From: JAVBMU01 sp031552185
GTDB taxonomy: Bacteria > Actinomycetota > Actinomycetes > Actinomycetales > Cellulomonadaceae
Length of the DNA: 57,123 nt
Assembly (NCBI GenBank): GCA_031552185.1
Contig: JAVBMU010000013.1
Location: forward strand, 1 to 57,123
Direction of reading: 5' to 3'
The position numbers were made by a program, and so were the translations under genes. Positions 36,460 to 44,832 of this stretch are shown piece by piece (the first letter of the stretch is position 1; every line of letters starts with the position of its first letter). The notes beneath the pieces were generated by a model. The model saw nothing but the letters and a program-made list of their open reading frames with translations, made no database searches and was not told the DNA's origin.

Positions 36460-39400
36460 TCACGAGGTGGTGCGGGCGCTCGGCGGCTGCTCAATTCGGG
36501 TGTGTTGGGCGGATCTCGGTTGGGACACGCCGTACTCGTGGCAGACCTCAGTCACGAGGGCCTCGAACGCGGCGGGGGCAAAGCGGCGAAGCAGCTCCGG
36601 CACATCCCGCAGCGGCGAGAGAACGATGATCCGAAGCAGCACCGGCGGCAATTCGCTCGTCTTGCCCTGAGCGGCCATCGTGTGCGCGATGGTGCGCAGG
36701 GCGTGGGCCTGTTGCTCCGGGTTGGTGATCTCGGCGGCCAACGCGGTGGCGTCGCGAAGCAGTTCGCCGGCCCGCCGGGTGTCGCCCTGCTGGGCGGTCG
36801 TTGCGGCGATGGTGCTCAAGGCTTGGGCGCGTTCCCACGGGTCGGTGATGCCGGCGGCCAGTTCGCCGGCCCGCCGGATATCGCCGTTGTCTGCGATGCG
36901 TTGCGCGACGGTGGCAAGGATCTGGGCGCGTTCCCACCGGTTGGTGATAGTGCCGGCGAGGGCGGTGGCGGTGCGGAGCAGTTCGCCGGCGTGGCGGGTG
37001 TCGCCGCGGGCCCCGACGGCTTGTGCGATGGCCGTCAACGTGCGGGCCCGAAGCTGCGGGTCGGCTATGGTGCCGGCCAGTTCAGTGGCCCGGTCGGTGT
37101 CGCCATTGGCCGCGATGGTCTGTGCGATGGCGCTCAGCGTCCGGACCCGCGCCCGCGGGTTGTTGATGCCTGCGGCCAGTTGGCCGGCCCGGTCGGTGTC
37201 GCCCTTTTCCGCGATGGCTTGTGCGATGGCGCTCAGCGCCCGGGCCTGCAACCAAGGTTCGTTGATTGCGGCGGCCAGTTCGCCGGCGCGGTCGATGTCG
37301 CCTTTTTCCGCCATGGTTTGTGCGATGGCGCTCAGCGCCCGGGCCTGCACCTGCGGGTCGGTGATGCCGGCGGCCAGTTCGCCTGCGCGGTCGGTCTCGC
37401 CGCCGGCCGCCATGGCTTGTGCGATGGCGCTCAGGGCATGGGCCTGTTCCTTGGGGTCGGCGATGCCGGCGGCGAGCGTGGTGGCGTCGCGGAGCAGTGC
37501 GGCGGCCGGTTCGATGTCGGCGTTGGTCGCGATGGTGTGTGCGATGGCGCTCAGCGCCTGGGCCTGTTCCTCGGGGTCGGCGATGCCGGCGGCGAGCGTG
37601 GTGGCGTCACGGAGCAGTGCGGCGGCCGGTTCGACGTCGGCGTTGGTCGCGATGGTGTCTGCAATGGCGCTGAGCGCCTCGGCCTGCGCCCGGAGGCTGG
37701 TGAAAGTGGCCGCCAACTCGGCGGCCCGATCCGTCTCGCCGTTCGCCGCCATGGCTTGGGCGACGGCGCTCAACGTCCAGGCGAGTTCCTCGGGGTCGGC
37801 GATGCCGGCGGCGAGTGTGGTGGCGTCGCGGAGCAGTGCGGCGGCCCGGTCGGTCTCGCCGGTCGTGGCCATCGTGTGTGCGATGGCGCTCAGCGCCTCG
37901 GCCTGCAACCACGGGTCGGTGATGGTGCCGGCCAGTTCGGTGGCCCGGTCGGTCTCGCCGGTCGTGGCCATGGTGTGTGCGATGGCGCTCAGCGCCTCGG
38001 CCTGCAACCACGGGTCGGTGATGGTGCCGGCCAACTCGGTGGCCCGGTCGGTCTCGCCGGTCGTGGCCATGGTGTGTGCGATGGCGCTCAGCGCCTCGGC
38101 CTGCAACCACGGGTCCGTGATGGTGCCGGCCAACTCGGTGGCGTCGCGGAGGAGTTCGGCGGCCCGGTCGGTCTCGCCGTTGGCCGCGCCCGCGTGTGCG
38201 ATGGCGCCCAGCGCGTGGGCTTGCGCCCACGGGTTGGCGATGGTGGCGGCAAGTTCGGCGGCCCGATCGATCTCGCCGTTGGCCGCGCCCGCGTGCGCGA
38301 TGGCGCTCAGCGCCTGGGCCCGCAGCTGCGGGCCGGGGATGGTGGCGGCAAGTTCGGCGGCCCGATGGATCTCGCCGTTGGCCGCGATCGTGTGTGCGAC
38401 GGCGCTCAGTGCCCGGGACTGCTCCTCGGGGTCGGGGATGGCAGCGGCGAGTGTGGTGACGTCGCGGAGCAGATCCTCGGCCCGGTCGGTCTCGCCCTGG
38501 GCGGCCATGGCGTGTGCGATGGCGCTCAGCGCCTGGGCCTGTTCCAGCCGGCCGGTAATGCCGGCGGCCAGTTCGGCGGCCCGGTCGGTTTCGCCGTCGG
38601 CCGCGATGGTTGCGGCGATGGTGCACAACGTCCGGGCCCGCGTGTGCGGGTCGGTAATGCCGGCGGCCAGTTCGGCGGCCCGGTCCGGGTCGCCGTCGGC
38701 CGCGATGGTTGCGGCAATGGTGCTCCACACCCGTGCCTGTACCCCTCGGTCGGCGATGGTGGCGGCCAGTTCGCCGGCCCGGTCGGCCTCGCCCCTCGCG
38801 ACCATGGCGTTTGCGATGGCGCTCAGCGCCTGAGCCTGCGCCCACGGGTTGGTGATGGTGGCGACGAGCCGGATCGCGCGTTCGTCCTGTCCGAGCAGCA
38901 CCCAGACCGCCGCGAGTGGAGCCGGGAGATCGCCGGTGCGGCTTCGCAACTGGTGTCGGCGAAAGGCAAGAACTGCGGCGTCGGGGAGGTCTCGGTCGTT
39001 CTCGCCCGTCAACCCGCTCAGCGCCAGGTCGATCTCGTGCAGGGCGCTTCCGTCGGTGCCGGTCAGCTCGAGCAGCCGTTCATCTCGAACTCTGTCGATG
39101 GCGATTGCGACAAGACGCGCGATCTCCCCACGGGCGACCAGGAGTTCCGGGTATCCCATGAGCAGGTACTCGGGCGTGTCCTCGGGCCAGCCGCGCGCGG
39201 CGTAGCCGTCGGCCCAAGTGTCGATCACGTCGCGCCAACGGCGGGTCGTCGTCGGCTTGACTCCCTTGCGTGCGGCCTCGGCAATGAGGTCATGAGCGAA
39301 GATGAACCCAGGGGAGGCGTCGGCCCGCCACGGACTCGGCCGGGTCATGAGGCTGGCGCTCCGGTGGGAGACGAGGTTGTCCGAAACCTCGAGCGGATCC

Positions 39401-40155
39401 GCCTCCATTCCGGAGAGGTCGATGAGTTCGACAAGTTCGTCGCTGGTCAAAGGGGCACTTGCGGCGACGAGAAGCTCGAGGATCGCCCGCCCGACCGGGG
39501 TTCGGCGCACGTCTCGAAGCGATTCCTCCGCTCGCTCCTTCGTTGCCGTGGCGTGGGCGGAGGTGGTGAGCCGGTGGCGATACCTCGGCTCCCGCACCGG
39601 ATGGTCGTCGGGCACATCGATGGGGACCTCGGGATTCCACCGCCCGGCCACGAGGACCCGCAGCCCTGAATCCGACTCGCGAGGCAGCAGCGAGACGATG
39701 CTCGGGAGTCCGCTGTCCGGGCGGGCGCCGACGTCCTCGTCCAGCCCGTCCACGAGCAGCACGAGTCGCCGCCCCGCCTGCGCGCAACCATGTGCCGCCG
39801 CGGCGAGCAGTCCCCAGTAGTGGGCGACCCGGGTCGATTCGTTGGTGTGCGACGGCATGGGCGCGCCGAGTCCGGCCAACTGCTCCATCACCACCTCGAG
39901 GTACGCGTTGGAGTCGTTCTCCGTGCTGATGCGGCGACGGATGAAGAACGCCACAACATCGACGCCCGCCGGCGGGTGCAGAGCGAACCACGCCATGAGC
40001 GCCGTCTTCCCCGCCCACGGTTCTGCGCGCCACCACAGATATGGCGGCGCGTCGTCATCCGTACAGAACACTCGCATCCGGTCGAGTTCCGCCTCGCGAT
40101 CCAGCAGGACCTCGGGGCTGATCTCCGTCACCTGACGGGCGTAGGACGACCACAC
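36460..40155 (-). CDS. STAND/NACHT-like ATPase with 21 TPR-like repeats (NLR-like sensor)
   Basis: 1231 residues. Residues ~35-60 hold a P-loop, WWRAEPWAGKTALMAWF; Walker B is RLVLLVDGLDED at 130-141; a winged-helix-like stretch (VGRAILELLVAASAPLTSDE) follows near 221-240, as in STAND proteins. Residues 434-1181 are 21 helix-turn-helix repeats of 33 or 40 residues (consensus around ALSAIAHTMA..GETDRAAELA), the 40-residue form having an LLRDATTLA insert. Ligand sensing by the repeats and ATP-driven assembly are inferred from the STAND class. GTG start at 40155; the frame stays open upstream but overlaps the small gene. Partner: the 40212 gene, 56 bases upstream on the same strand. Probable conflict or cell-death function. 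Confidence 0.85.
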   Translation of the reverse strand: MWSSYARQVTEISPEVLLDREAELDRMRVFCTDDDAPPYLWWRAEPWAGKTALMAWFALHPPAGVDVVAFFIRRRISTENDSNAYLEVVMEQLAGLGAPMPSHTNESTRVAHYWGLLAAAAHGCAQAGRRLVLLVDGLDEDVGARPDSGLPSIVSLLPRESDSGLRVLVAGRWNPEVPIDVPDDHPVREPRYRHRLTTSAHATATKERAEESLRDVRRTPVGRAILELLVAASAPLTSDELVELIDLSGMEADPLEVSDNLVSHRSASLMTRPSPWRADASPGFIFAHDLIAEAARKGVKPTTTRRWRDVIDTWADGYAARGWPEDTPEYLLMGYPELLVARGEIARLVAIAIDRVRDERLLELTGTDGSALHEIDLALSGLTGENDRDLPDAAVLAFRRHQLRSRTGDLPAPLAAVWVLLGQDERAIRLVATITNPWAQAQALSAIANAMVARGEADRAGELAATIADRGVQARVWSTIAATIAADGDPDRAAELAAGITDPHTRARTLCTIAATIAADGETDRAAELAAGITGRLEQAQALSAIAHAMAAQGETDRAEDLLRDVTTLAAAIPDPEEQSRALSAVAHTIAANGEIHRAAELAATIPGPQLRAQALSAIAHAGAANGEIDRAAELAATIANPWAQAHALGAIAHAGAANGETDRAAELLRDATELAGTITDPWLQAEALSAIAHTMATTGETDRATELAGTITDPWLQAEALSAIAHTMATTGETDRATELAGTITDPWLQAEALSAIAHTMATTGETDRAAALLRDATTLAAGIADPEELAWTLSAVAQAMAANGETDRAAELAATFTSLRAQAEALSAIADTIATNADVEPAAALLRDATTLAAGIADPEEQAQALSAIAHTIATNADIEPAAALLRDATTLAAGIADPKEQAHALSAIAQAMAAGGETDRAGELAAGITDPQVQARALSAIAQTMAEKGDIDRAGELAAAINEPWLQARALSAIAQAIAEKGDTDRAGQLAAGINNPRARVRTLSAIAQTIAANGDTDRATELAGTIADPQLRARTLTAIAQAVGARGDTRHAGELLRTATALAGTITNRWERAQILATVAQRIADNGDIRRAGELAAGITDPWERAQALSTIAATTAQQGDTRRAGELLRDATALAAEITNPEQQAHALRTIAHTMAAQGKTSELPPVLLRIIVLSPLRDVPELLRRFAPAAFEALVTEVCHEYGVSQPRSAQHTRIEQPPSARTTS
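36613..38856 (-). repeat. Coding tandem repeat array (99/120-bp units)
   Basis: The DNA encoding the 21 TPR-like repeats. Units are 99 bp, or 120 bp when the LLRDATTLA insert is present (units 4, 7, 10, 12, 13, 18 and 20). Units 8-10 (38121-37804) are nearly identical in DNA; 8 and 9 encode the same 33 residues and 10 differs only after GETDRA. Outer units have diverged. This points to recent expansion from the middle of the array by recombination or slippage. Confidence 0.9.
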
Positions 40156-40211
40156 CGGCGCTTTCGGGCCGGGCAGTATCGCCAGGTCGTTCGGCCCGAC
40201 ACCCGACCTGG

Positions 40212-40673
40212 CTAGCGAGGGTCCGGCGGCACTCCGAAGTGCAGACCGCCCTCGACCCGCTCGACGTTGAAGACCTGCTCGGCCCGCTGGATCTGTTGCC
40301 CCGCCCCCGGGCCTGCGTAAGAATCCCGCCCGGCGACGTGGTATCCGGTCCCCGCGAGCAAGACGGCGCCCTGCGGAAGTAGCAGGATCTCATCGAGAAT
40401 GCCCCGCAGTTCGCCGTCGAACTCTGGGTCGGTGGTCGTGAGGGCGTGCACTGCGGCCTCGATCTCGGTGCGCGTCGTCGGGGTCAGGGCGCCCGCAGCC
40501 GCGATCTCGGTGTCCACTTTCTGGACCGCCGTCTTCCCGAGTCGCTTCGCGATGGCGGCGCGCAACTTGTCCAATGCCTTTCCCAGTGCGTCGTCGACCT
40601 GTCCGTCCACCGCCTCAGTGATGCGCCGGCCGGCCCAGACCAGGGCTGCCAGGACGGCTGCTTCGATCACCAC
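40212..40673 (-). CDS. Candidate Bell-like membrane effector with amyloid-motif-like tail
   Basis: 153 residues from GTG 40673, which has a strong AGGAAGGAGG five bases upstream (a second GTG follows directly). N-terminus VVIEAAVLAALVWAGRRI is hydrophobic, followed by amphipathic helices (DDALGKALDKLRAAIAKRLG; RTEIEAAVHALTT; GELRGILDEILLL). The C-terminus is Gly/Gln/Asn-containing and ends QVFNVERVEGGLHFG, like the GG(V/I/L)HF tails of bacterial amyloid signalling motifs carried by NLR-associated effectors in actinomycetes. Layout (helical membrane-active domain plus motif, immediately beside an NLR-like gene) matches Bell-domain effectors; this is inference from memory. I see no matching motif in the STAND N-terminus. 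Confidence 0.6.
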   Translation of the reverse strand: MVIEAAVLAALVWAGRRITEAVDGQVDDALGKALDKLRAAIAKRLGKTAVQKVDTEIAAAGALTPTTRTEIEAAVHALTTTDPEFDGELRGILDEILLLPQGAVLLAGTGYHVAGRDSYAGPGAGQQIQRAEQVFNVERVEGGLHFGVPPDPR

Positions 40674-40872
40674 ATCTGCCTCCTTCCTGACCAGAACGGA
40701 CGTCTGTCTCAATTATGCCAGGCCGGCCCGCGCGATTCCCTGTCGTGCTGATGCCCAGCGTGTCCGGCCCGCCGGGTGAATGGGCCGCCGGACCGGTGCT
40801 CGGGACGCTCGTCGCTGCGCGGGGGACCGAGGGGTACGTGCACTCGCTCCCCGAACCTGATAGACCCGAGGT

Positions 40873-41145
40873 ATGACAGAGCCCGGCGCGCCCACCGACC
40901 CCAAGGGCGACCCCCATACCGATCGCATCGGCGGTTCCCCGGCCGACCGCTACGCCACCGATGTGAACGAAGCCGACATCGCGACCGCAAAGATCGCGCC
41001 CGCCCCACGGCCCGCCGACGCCCACGGCGACGTGCTGGCCGGGGGCGATGCCACGAAGGCGCCGTCGTCCCTCACCGCGGCGGAATGCCGGCCGATCGCC
41101 GGCGCCTCGAGCGGCACGTCCTGGGACGACCCGGACGGCCTGTAG
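40873..41145 (+). CDS. Small hypothetical protein, 90 residues
   Basis: MTEPGAPTDPKGDPHTDRIG to SGTSWDDPDGL. Not recognised. Third codon positions are almost all G or C, in keeping with real genes here, which supports coding. Composition is acidic, Pro/Ala/Asp-rich and probably disordered, with no membrane segment. GAGG sits only one base before the ATG, so initiation is weak or leaderless. It lies between the divergent STAND-pair gene and the convergent 41261 gene. Confidence 0.5.
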   Translation: MTEPGAPTDPKGDPHTDRIGGSPADRYATDVNEADIATAKIAPAPRPADAHGDVLAGGDATKAPSSLTAAECRPIAGASSGTSWDDPDGL

Positions 41146-41169
41146 GCCGGCTCCGTTGAGGCAGGGCAG

Positions 41170-41277
41170 CTCAGTCGGGACGGCCGGCTCAGTCGGGACG
41201 GCCGGCTCAGTCGGGACGGCCGGCTCAGTCGGGCCGGCCGGCTCAGTCGGGCCGGCCGGCTCAGTCGAGGCGGGGCA
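41170..41277. repeat. 18-bp tandem repeat, six units
   Basis: CTCAGTCGGGACGGCCGG occurs three times (41170-41223), then twice with one substitution (GGGCCGG, 41224-41259), then once diverged (41260-41277). The last unit contains the stop codon of the leftward 41261 gene, so the array looks like serial duplication of that gene's 3' end into the convergent gap. Confidence 0.93.
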
Positions 41278-41557
41278 GCCGATCCGCGGCGACGGCGATC
41301 AGCCGGGGCATGCCCGCGGGCGCGACGCCGGACAGGGCGAGGTAGCGGGCCTCGGCGCGGTGCAGCCGGATGTGTTCGTCGACGGTCCAATCCGGCCCGT
41401 TGGTCAGCGTCATGCCGCACGAGCAATCAATGCTCACCCGGCCGGAGGCGTCGTGCCGAACCCTGCCAATAGTGACGTGCGACACCCGGGCCTGCGACTT
41501 TGCCCGCCGCATCGCCCGGCTGACGGGTTCCGAAGTCGGCGATGTGGCGTCGTTCAC
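41261..41557 (-). CDS. Small protein with Cys/His pairs, possible zinc binding
   Basis: 98 residues. The segment IDCSCGMTLTNGPDWTVDEH followed by IRLHRAE gives C-x-C and H-x3-H pairs, a plausible zinc site; the rest is helical. Family not recognised. High third-position GC supports coding. It is divergent from pntA (149-base gap) and convergent with the 40873 gene. Its stop codon lies within the 18-bp repeat array. Confidence 0.65.
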   Translation of the reverse strand: MNDATSPTSEPVSRAMRRAKSQARVSHVTIGRVRHDASGRVSIDCSCGMTLTNGPDWTVDEHIRLHRAEARYLALSGVAPAGMPRLIAVAADRLPRLD

Positions 41558-41706
41558 GGAATGAGCCTAGGCGCCCGATCGGCGTCCGGCCGCGTGGTAG
41601 GTTGCGGACGACGACCTGCGCGCCGCCCGAATTCCGGATCAATCCGGCGGGTGCGGGAGGTCGTCACCTGTGCGCGATCGATGAAGAAGACGCAGGGAGT
41701 TGAGGC

Positions 41707-43272
41707 ATGAGGATCGGTATTCCACACGAGTCCCGCGCCGGTGAGCGGCTGGTCGCCGCGACTCCGAAGACGGTCGGTCAGCTGGTTGCCCTGGGGTACG
41801 ACGTCGTCGTGCAATCGGGTGCCGGGGCGGGCGCGACTTTCTCCGACGAGGCCTATGCGGCCGCGGGGGCGACTATCGGTGACAAGACCCAGGTTTGGGC
41901 TAGTGACATTGTGACGGCGGTGAATGCGCCGACGGCCGCCGAGATCGCGGCGATGACGCCGGGATCGACTCTGATCGCAATGCTCGGCCCGGCGGCGAAC
42001 CCGGACGGCATCACACCATTCGTCGAGCGCGGGGTCACGGCCCTCGCGTTGGACGCGGTGCCACGCATCTCCAGGGCGCAGGCGCTGGATGTGCTGTCGA
42101 CCCTCTCGAACGTCGCCGGCTACCGCGGCGTGGTCGAGGCGGCCGAGGAGTACGGCGGGATGTTCGGCGGCCAGGTGACCGCCGCGGGCAAGACGCCGCC
42201 CGCCAAGGTGTTCGTAATCGGCGGCGGCGTGGCGGGTCTGGCGGCGATCGGGACGGCGGCCAGCCTCGGTGCTCAGGTCCGCGCCTTCGACGTGCGGCCC
42301 GAGGCGTCCGAGGAGATCGAGTCCATGGGCGCGACGTTCGTGCGCGCGGAGGCCGCCCAGCAGGAGGTCTCCGCGGACGGCTACGCCCGGGCGCTGACCG
42401 TCGACCAGGAACGCGCGACGGCCGAGATGTACGCGCGGGAGAGTGCCGACGCGGACATCGTGGTCACCACGGCTCTGGTCCGGGGCCGGGCGCCGCGCAC
42501 GATCACGGCCGAGATGGTGGCCGCGATGCGGCCCGGCTCCGTGGTGGTCGACCTGGCGGCGTCGGGCGGCGGCAACTGCGAATCGACCGTGCCGGGCGAG
42601 AAGATCGTCACACCGAACGGCGTGACCGTGCTCGGTTGGACCGACCTCGCGGGCCGGATGCCGCAGCACACCTCACAGTTGTTCGGCACCAACATCGTCC
42701 ACCTGATGAAGCTGCTCACGCCCGGCAAGGACGGGCAACTGGTGCTCGACTTCGAGGACCAGGTGCAGCGGGGGATGACGGTCGCCCGGGCCGGCGAGCT
42801 GCTGTGGCCGCCGCCGCCCGTGGCAGTGAGCGCGGGGGCGGCGAAGGTCGCGCCCAAGGACCCGAAGGTCGCCGCCGCGGAGGCCGCCGAGCAGGCCCGG
42901 ATCGACGCCGAGCGGGCGGCGAGCCGCAAGCGGCGGAACACGATTCTGATGACGGTGGGCGCGGTTGCCCTGACGCTGGGCCTCGCCGCCGGCGGGACAG
43001 AGCTGCTGGCGGCGATGACGGTCTTCATCCTCGCCGTCTTCGTCGGCTACTACGTCATCTCGAACGTCAGCCACTCGCTGCACACGCCGCTGATGGCCCA
43101 GACCAACGCGATCTCCGGAATCATCCTGGTCGGGGCGCTCCTGCAGATCGGGCAGGATGATCTGCTCGTGACCGTGATCGCCTGCATCGCCGCGGCGGTC
43201 GCCAGCATCAATATCTTCGGTGGCTTCCTCGTCGCGAACCGCATGATCCGCATGTTCCGGAAGGACGTCTGA
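41707..43272 (+). CDS. pntA: NAD(P)+ transhydrogenase subunit alpha (PntAA-PntAB fused)
   Basis: 521 residues. Domain I (NAD-binding, alanine dehydrogenase-like): MRIGIPHESRAGERLVAATP, KVFVIGGGVAGLAAIGTAAS, DADIVVTTALVRGRAP. A charged linker (about 375-410) leads to three or four membrane segments (TILMTVGAVALTLGLAAGG; VFILAVFVGYYVISNVS; ISGIILVGALLQIG; VIACIAAAVASINIFGGFLV). Length is that of fused E. coli PntA, whereas many actinomycetes split PntAA and PntAB. Couples proton entry to hydride transfer from NADH to NADP+. Stop and pntB start overlap by one base (TGATG). Confidence 0.96.
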   Translation: MRIGIPHESRAGERLVAATPKTVGQLVALGYDVVVQSGAGAGATFSDEAYAAAGATIGDKTQVWASDIVTAVNAPTAAEIAAMTPGSTLIAMLGPAANPDGITPFVERGVTALALDAVPRISRAQALDVLSTLSNVAGYRGVVEAAEEYGGMFGGQVTAAGKTPPAKVFVIGGGVAGLAAIGTAASLGAQVRAFDVRPEASEEIESMGATFVRAEAAQQEVSADGYARALTVDQERATAEMYARESADADIVVTTALVRGRAPRTITAEMVAAMRPGSVVVDLAASGGGNCESTVPGEKIVTPNGVTVLGWTDLAGRMPQHTSQLFGTNIVHLMKLLTPGKDGQLVLDFEDQVQRGMTVARAGELLWPPPPVAVSAGAAKVAPKDPKVAAAEAAEQARIDAERAASRKRRNTILMTVGAVALTLGLAAGGTELLAAMTVFILAVFVGYYVISNVSHSLHTPLMAQTNAISGIILVGALLQIGQDDLLVTVIACIAAAVASINIFGGFLVANRMIRMFRKDV

Positions 43273-44657
43273 TGAACCTGGATACCGCGTCCTCAGCCGT
43301 CTACGTTCTTGCGGCCGTTCTGTTCATTCTGTCCCTGGCCGGGCTGTCCCGGCCGGAGTCCGCCCGGCGGGGCAACGTGCTCGGCATGATCGGCATGGCC
43401 CTCGCGTTGGCCGCGACCGTCGCGCGGGCGCTCGACGAGAGCGAGCGCTCGGCCGCCGTCACCGCCGGCCTGATCGCGGTGGTGTTGGTGATCGGCCTGG
43501 TGATCGGGTTCCTGCGGGCGGCTCGCGTCGAGATGACGCAGATGCCCGAGATGATCGCCATCCTGCACAGCTTCGTCGGCATCGCGGCCGTGCTGGTCGG
43601 CTTCGGTTCCTTCCTCGTCGATGATCCCGACGCCGTGCACCTGACCGAGGTCTTCCTCGGCGTCTTCATCGGTGCGATCACGTTCACCGGCTCCGTGGTG
43701 GCCTATCTCAAGCTCGCCGCGAGGATCTCCTCCGCGCCGCTGATGCTGCCGTCCCGCAACACGCTGAACGCCGGGGCCGTCGTCGTCAGCCTCGGCCTGA
43801 TGGCCTGGTTCATTCCCACCCACTCGGTGGTGCCGCTGATTCTCATGACGGTGATCGCCCTGGTCCTGGGGTGGCACCTGGTGGTCGCCATCGGCGGGGG
43901 CGACATGCCCGTGGTCGTGTCGATGCTCAACTCGTACTCGGGGTGGGCGGCCGCCGCGGCCGGCTTCATGCTGAACAACGCCCTGCTGATCGTCACCGGT
44001 GCCCTGGTGGGCTCCTCCGGTGCGATCCTCTCGTACATCATGTGCAAGGCGATGAACCGGTCGTTCATCTCCGTCATCCTCGGCGGCTTCGGCGTCGAGG
44101 AGGGCTCCACCGCCGCGGATGGCCGTGAGTACGGCGACCACACCGAGGTCAAGGCGCCCGACGTCGCCGACATGCTCAAGCAGGCGAAGTCCGTGGCGAT
44201 CGTCCCCGGCTACGGCATGGCCGTGGCCAAGGCACAGTACCCCGTCGCCGAGTTGGTTTCCCGGCTCCGGGCCAACGGGACCACGGTACGGTTCGGGGTC
44301 CACCCCGTGGCCGGACGCCTGCCCGGGCACATGAACGTGCTGCTGGCCGAGGCGAAGGTGCCGTACGACATCGTGCTGGAGATGGACGAGATCAACCCGG
44401 ACTTCCCGGACACGGATGTCGTCCTCGTCATCGGGGCGAACGACGTCGTGAACCCGGACGCCCTCGAGGACCCGGGTTCGCCGATTGCCGGCATGCCGGT
44501 GCTCGAGGTGTGGAAGGCCGAGCAGGTCATCGTCTTCAAGCGGTCGATGGCGACCGGATATGCGGGCGTGCAGAACCCGCTGTTCTTCCGGCAGAACACG
44601 GCCATGCTGTTCGGTGACGCCAAGGCCCGCGTGGACGACATCCTCAGCGCGCTGTAG
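43272..44657 (+). CDS. pntB: NAD(P)+ transhydrogenase subunit beta
   Basis: 461 residues: about eight transmembrane segments in the first 260 residues (proton channel domain II) and a C-terminal NADP-binding domain III with VAIVPGYGMAVAKAQ, FGVHPVAGRLPGHMNVLLAEA and VVLVIGANDVVNPDA, all family hallmarks. Works with PntA in the cytoplasmic membrane. A 14-bp hairpin follows 35 bases after the stop. Confidence 0.97.
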   Translation: MNLDTASSAVYVLAAVLFILSLAGLSRPESARRGNVLGMIGMALALAATVARALDESERSAAVTAGLIAVVLVIGLVIGFLRAARVEMTQMPEMIAILHSFVGIAAVLVGFGSFLVDDPDAVHLTEVFLGVFIGAITFTGSVVAYLKLAARISSAPLMLPSRNTLNAGAVVVSLGLMAWFIPTHSVVPLILMTVIALVLGWHLVVAIGGGDMPVVVSMLNSYSGWAAAAAGFMLNNALLIVTGALVGSSGAILSYIMCKAMNRSFISVILGGFGVEEGSTAADGREYGDHTEVKAPDVADMLKQAKSVAIVPGYGMAVAKAQYPVAELVSRLRANGTTVRFGVHPVAGRLPGHMNVLLAEAKVPYDIVLEMDEINPDFPDTDVVLVIGANDVVNPDALEDPGSPIAGMPVLEVWKAEQVIVFKRSMATGYAGVQNPLFFRQNTAMLFGDAKARVDDILSAL

Positions 44658-44692
44658 CACGGGCGCCGGCCGGCACGGCGCGCCGGCACGAC

Positions 44693-44725
44693 GAGGCGGG
44701 CCGACCTCACGGGTCGGCCCGCCTC
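44693..44725 (+). terminator. Probable pntAB transcription terminator
   Basis: Perfect 14-bp stem GAGGCGGGCCGACC (44693-44706) and its complement (44712-44725) around a 5-base loop. No U-tract follows, as is common in high-GC actinomycetes. Confidence 0.75.
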
Positions 44726-44832
44726 GCGGTCTCGGGGGCCGGACGAGACGGGCGACTGTGGAAAAGGCGCCGCGTACTTGGGCGGCAGCGCTCCAATTGC
44801 TAGAGTTCGCTCGTATCCAACTGTATCCGAGC

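Noticed and set aside
36457..39669. A 1070-codon plus-strand open frame opposite the STAND gene
   Set aside because: It mirrors the repeat array on the other strand; high GC keeps the antisense frame open. The minus frame has the P-loop, Walker B and coherent repeats.
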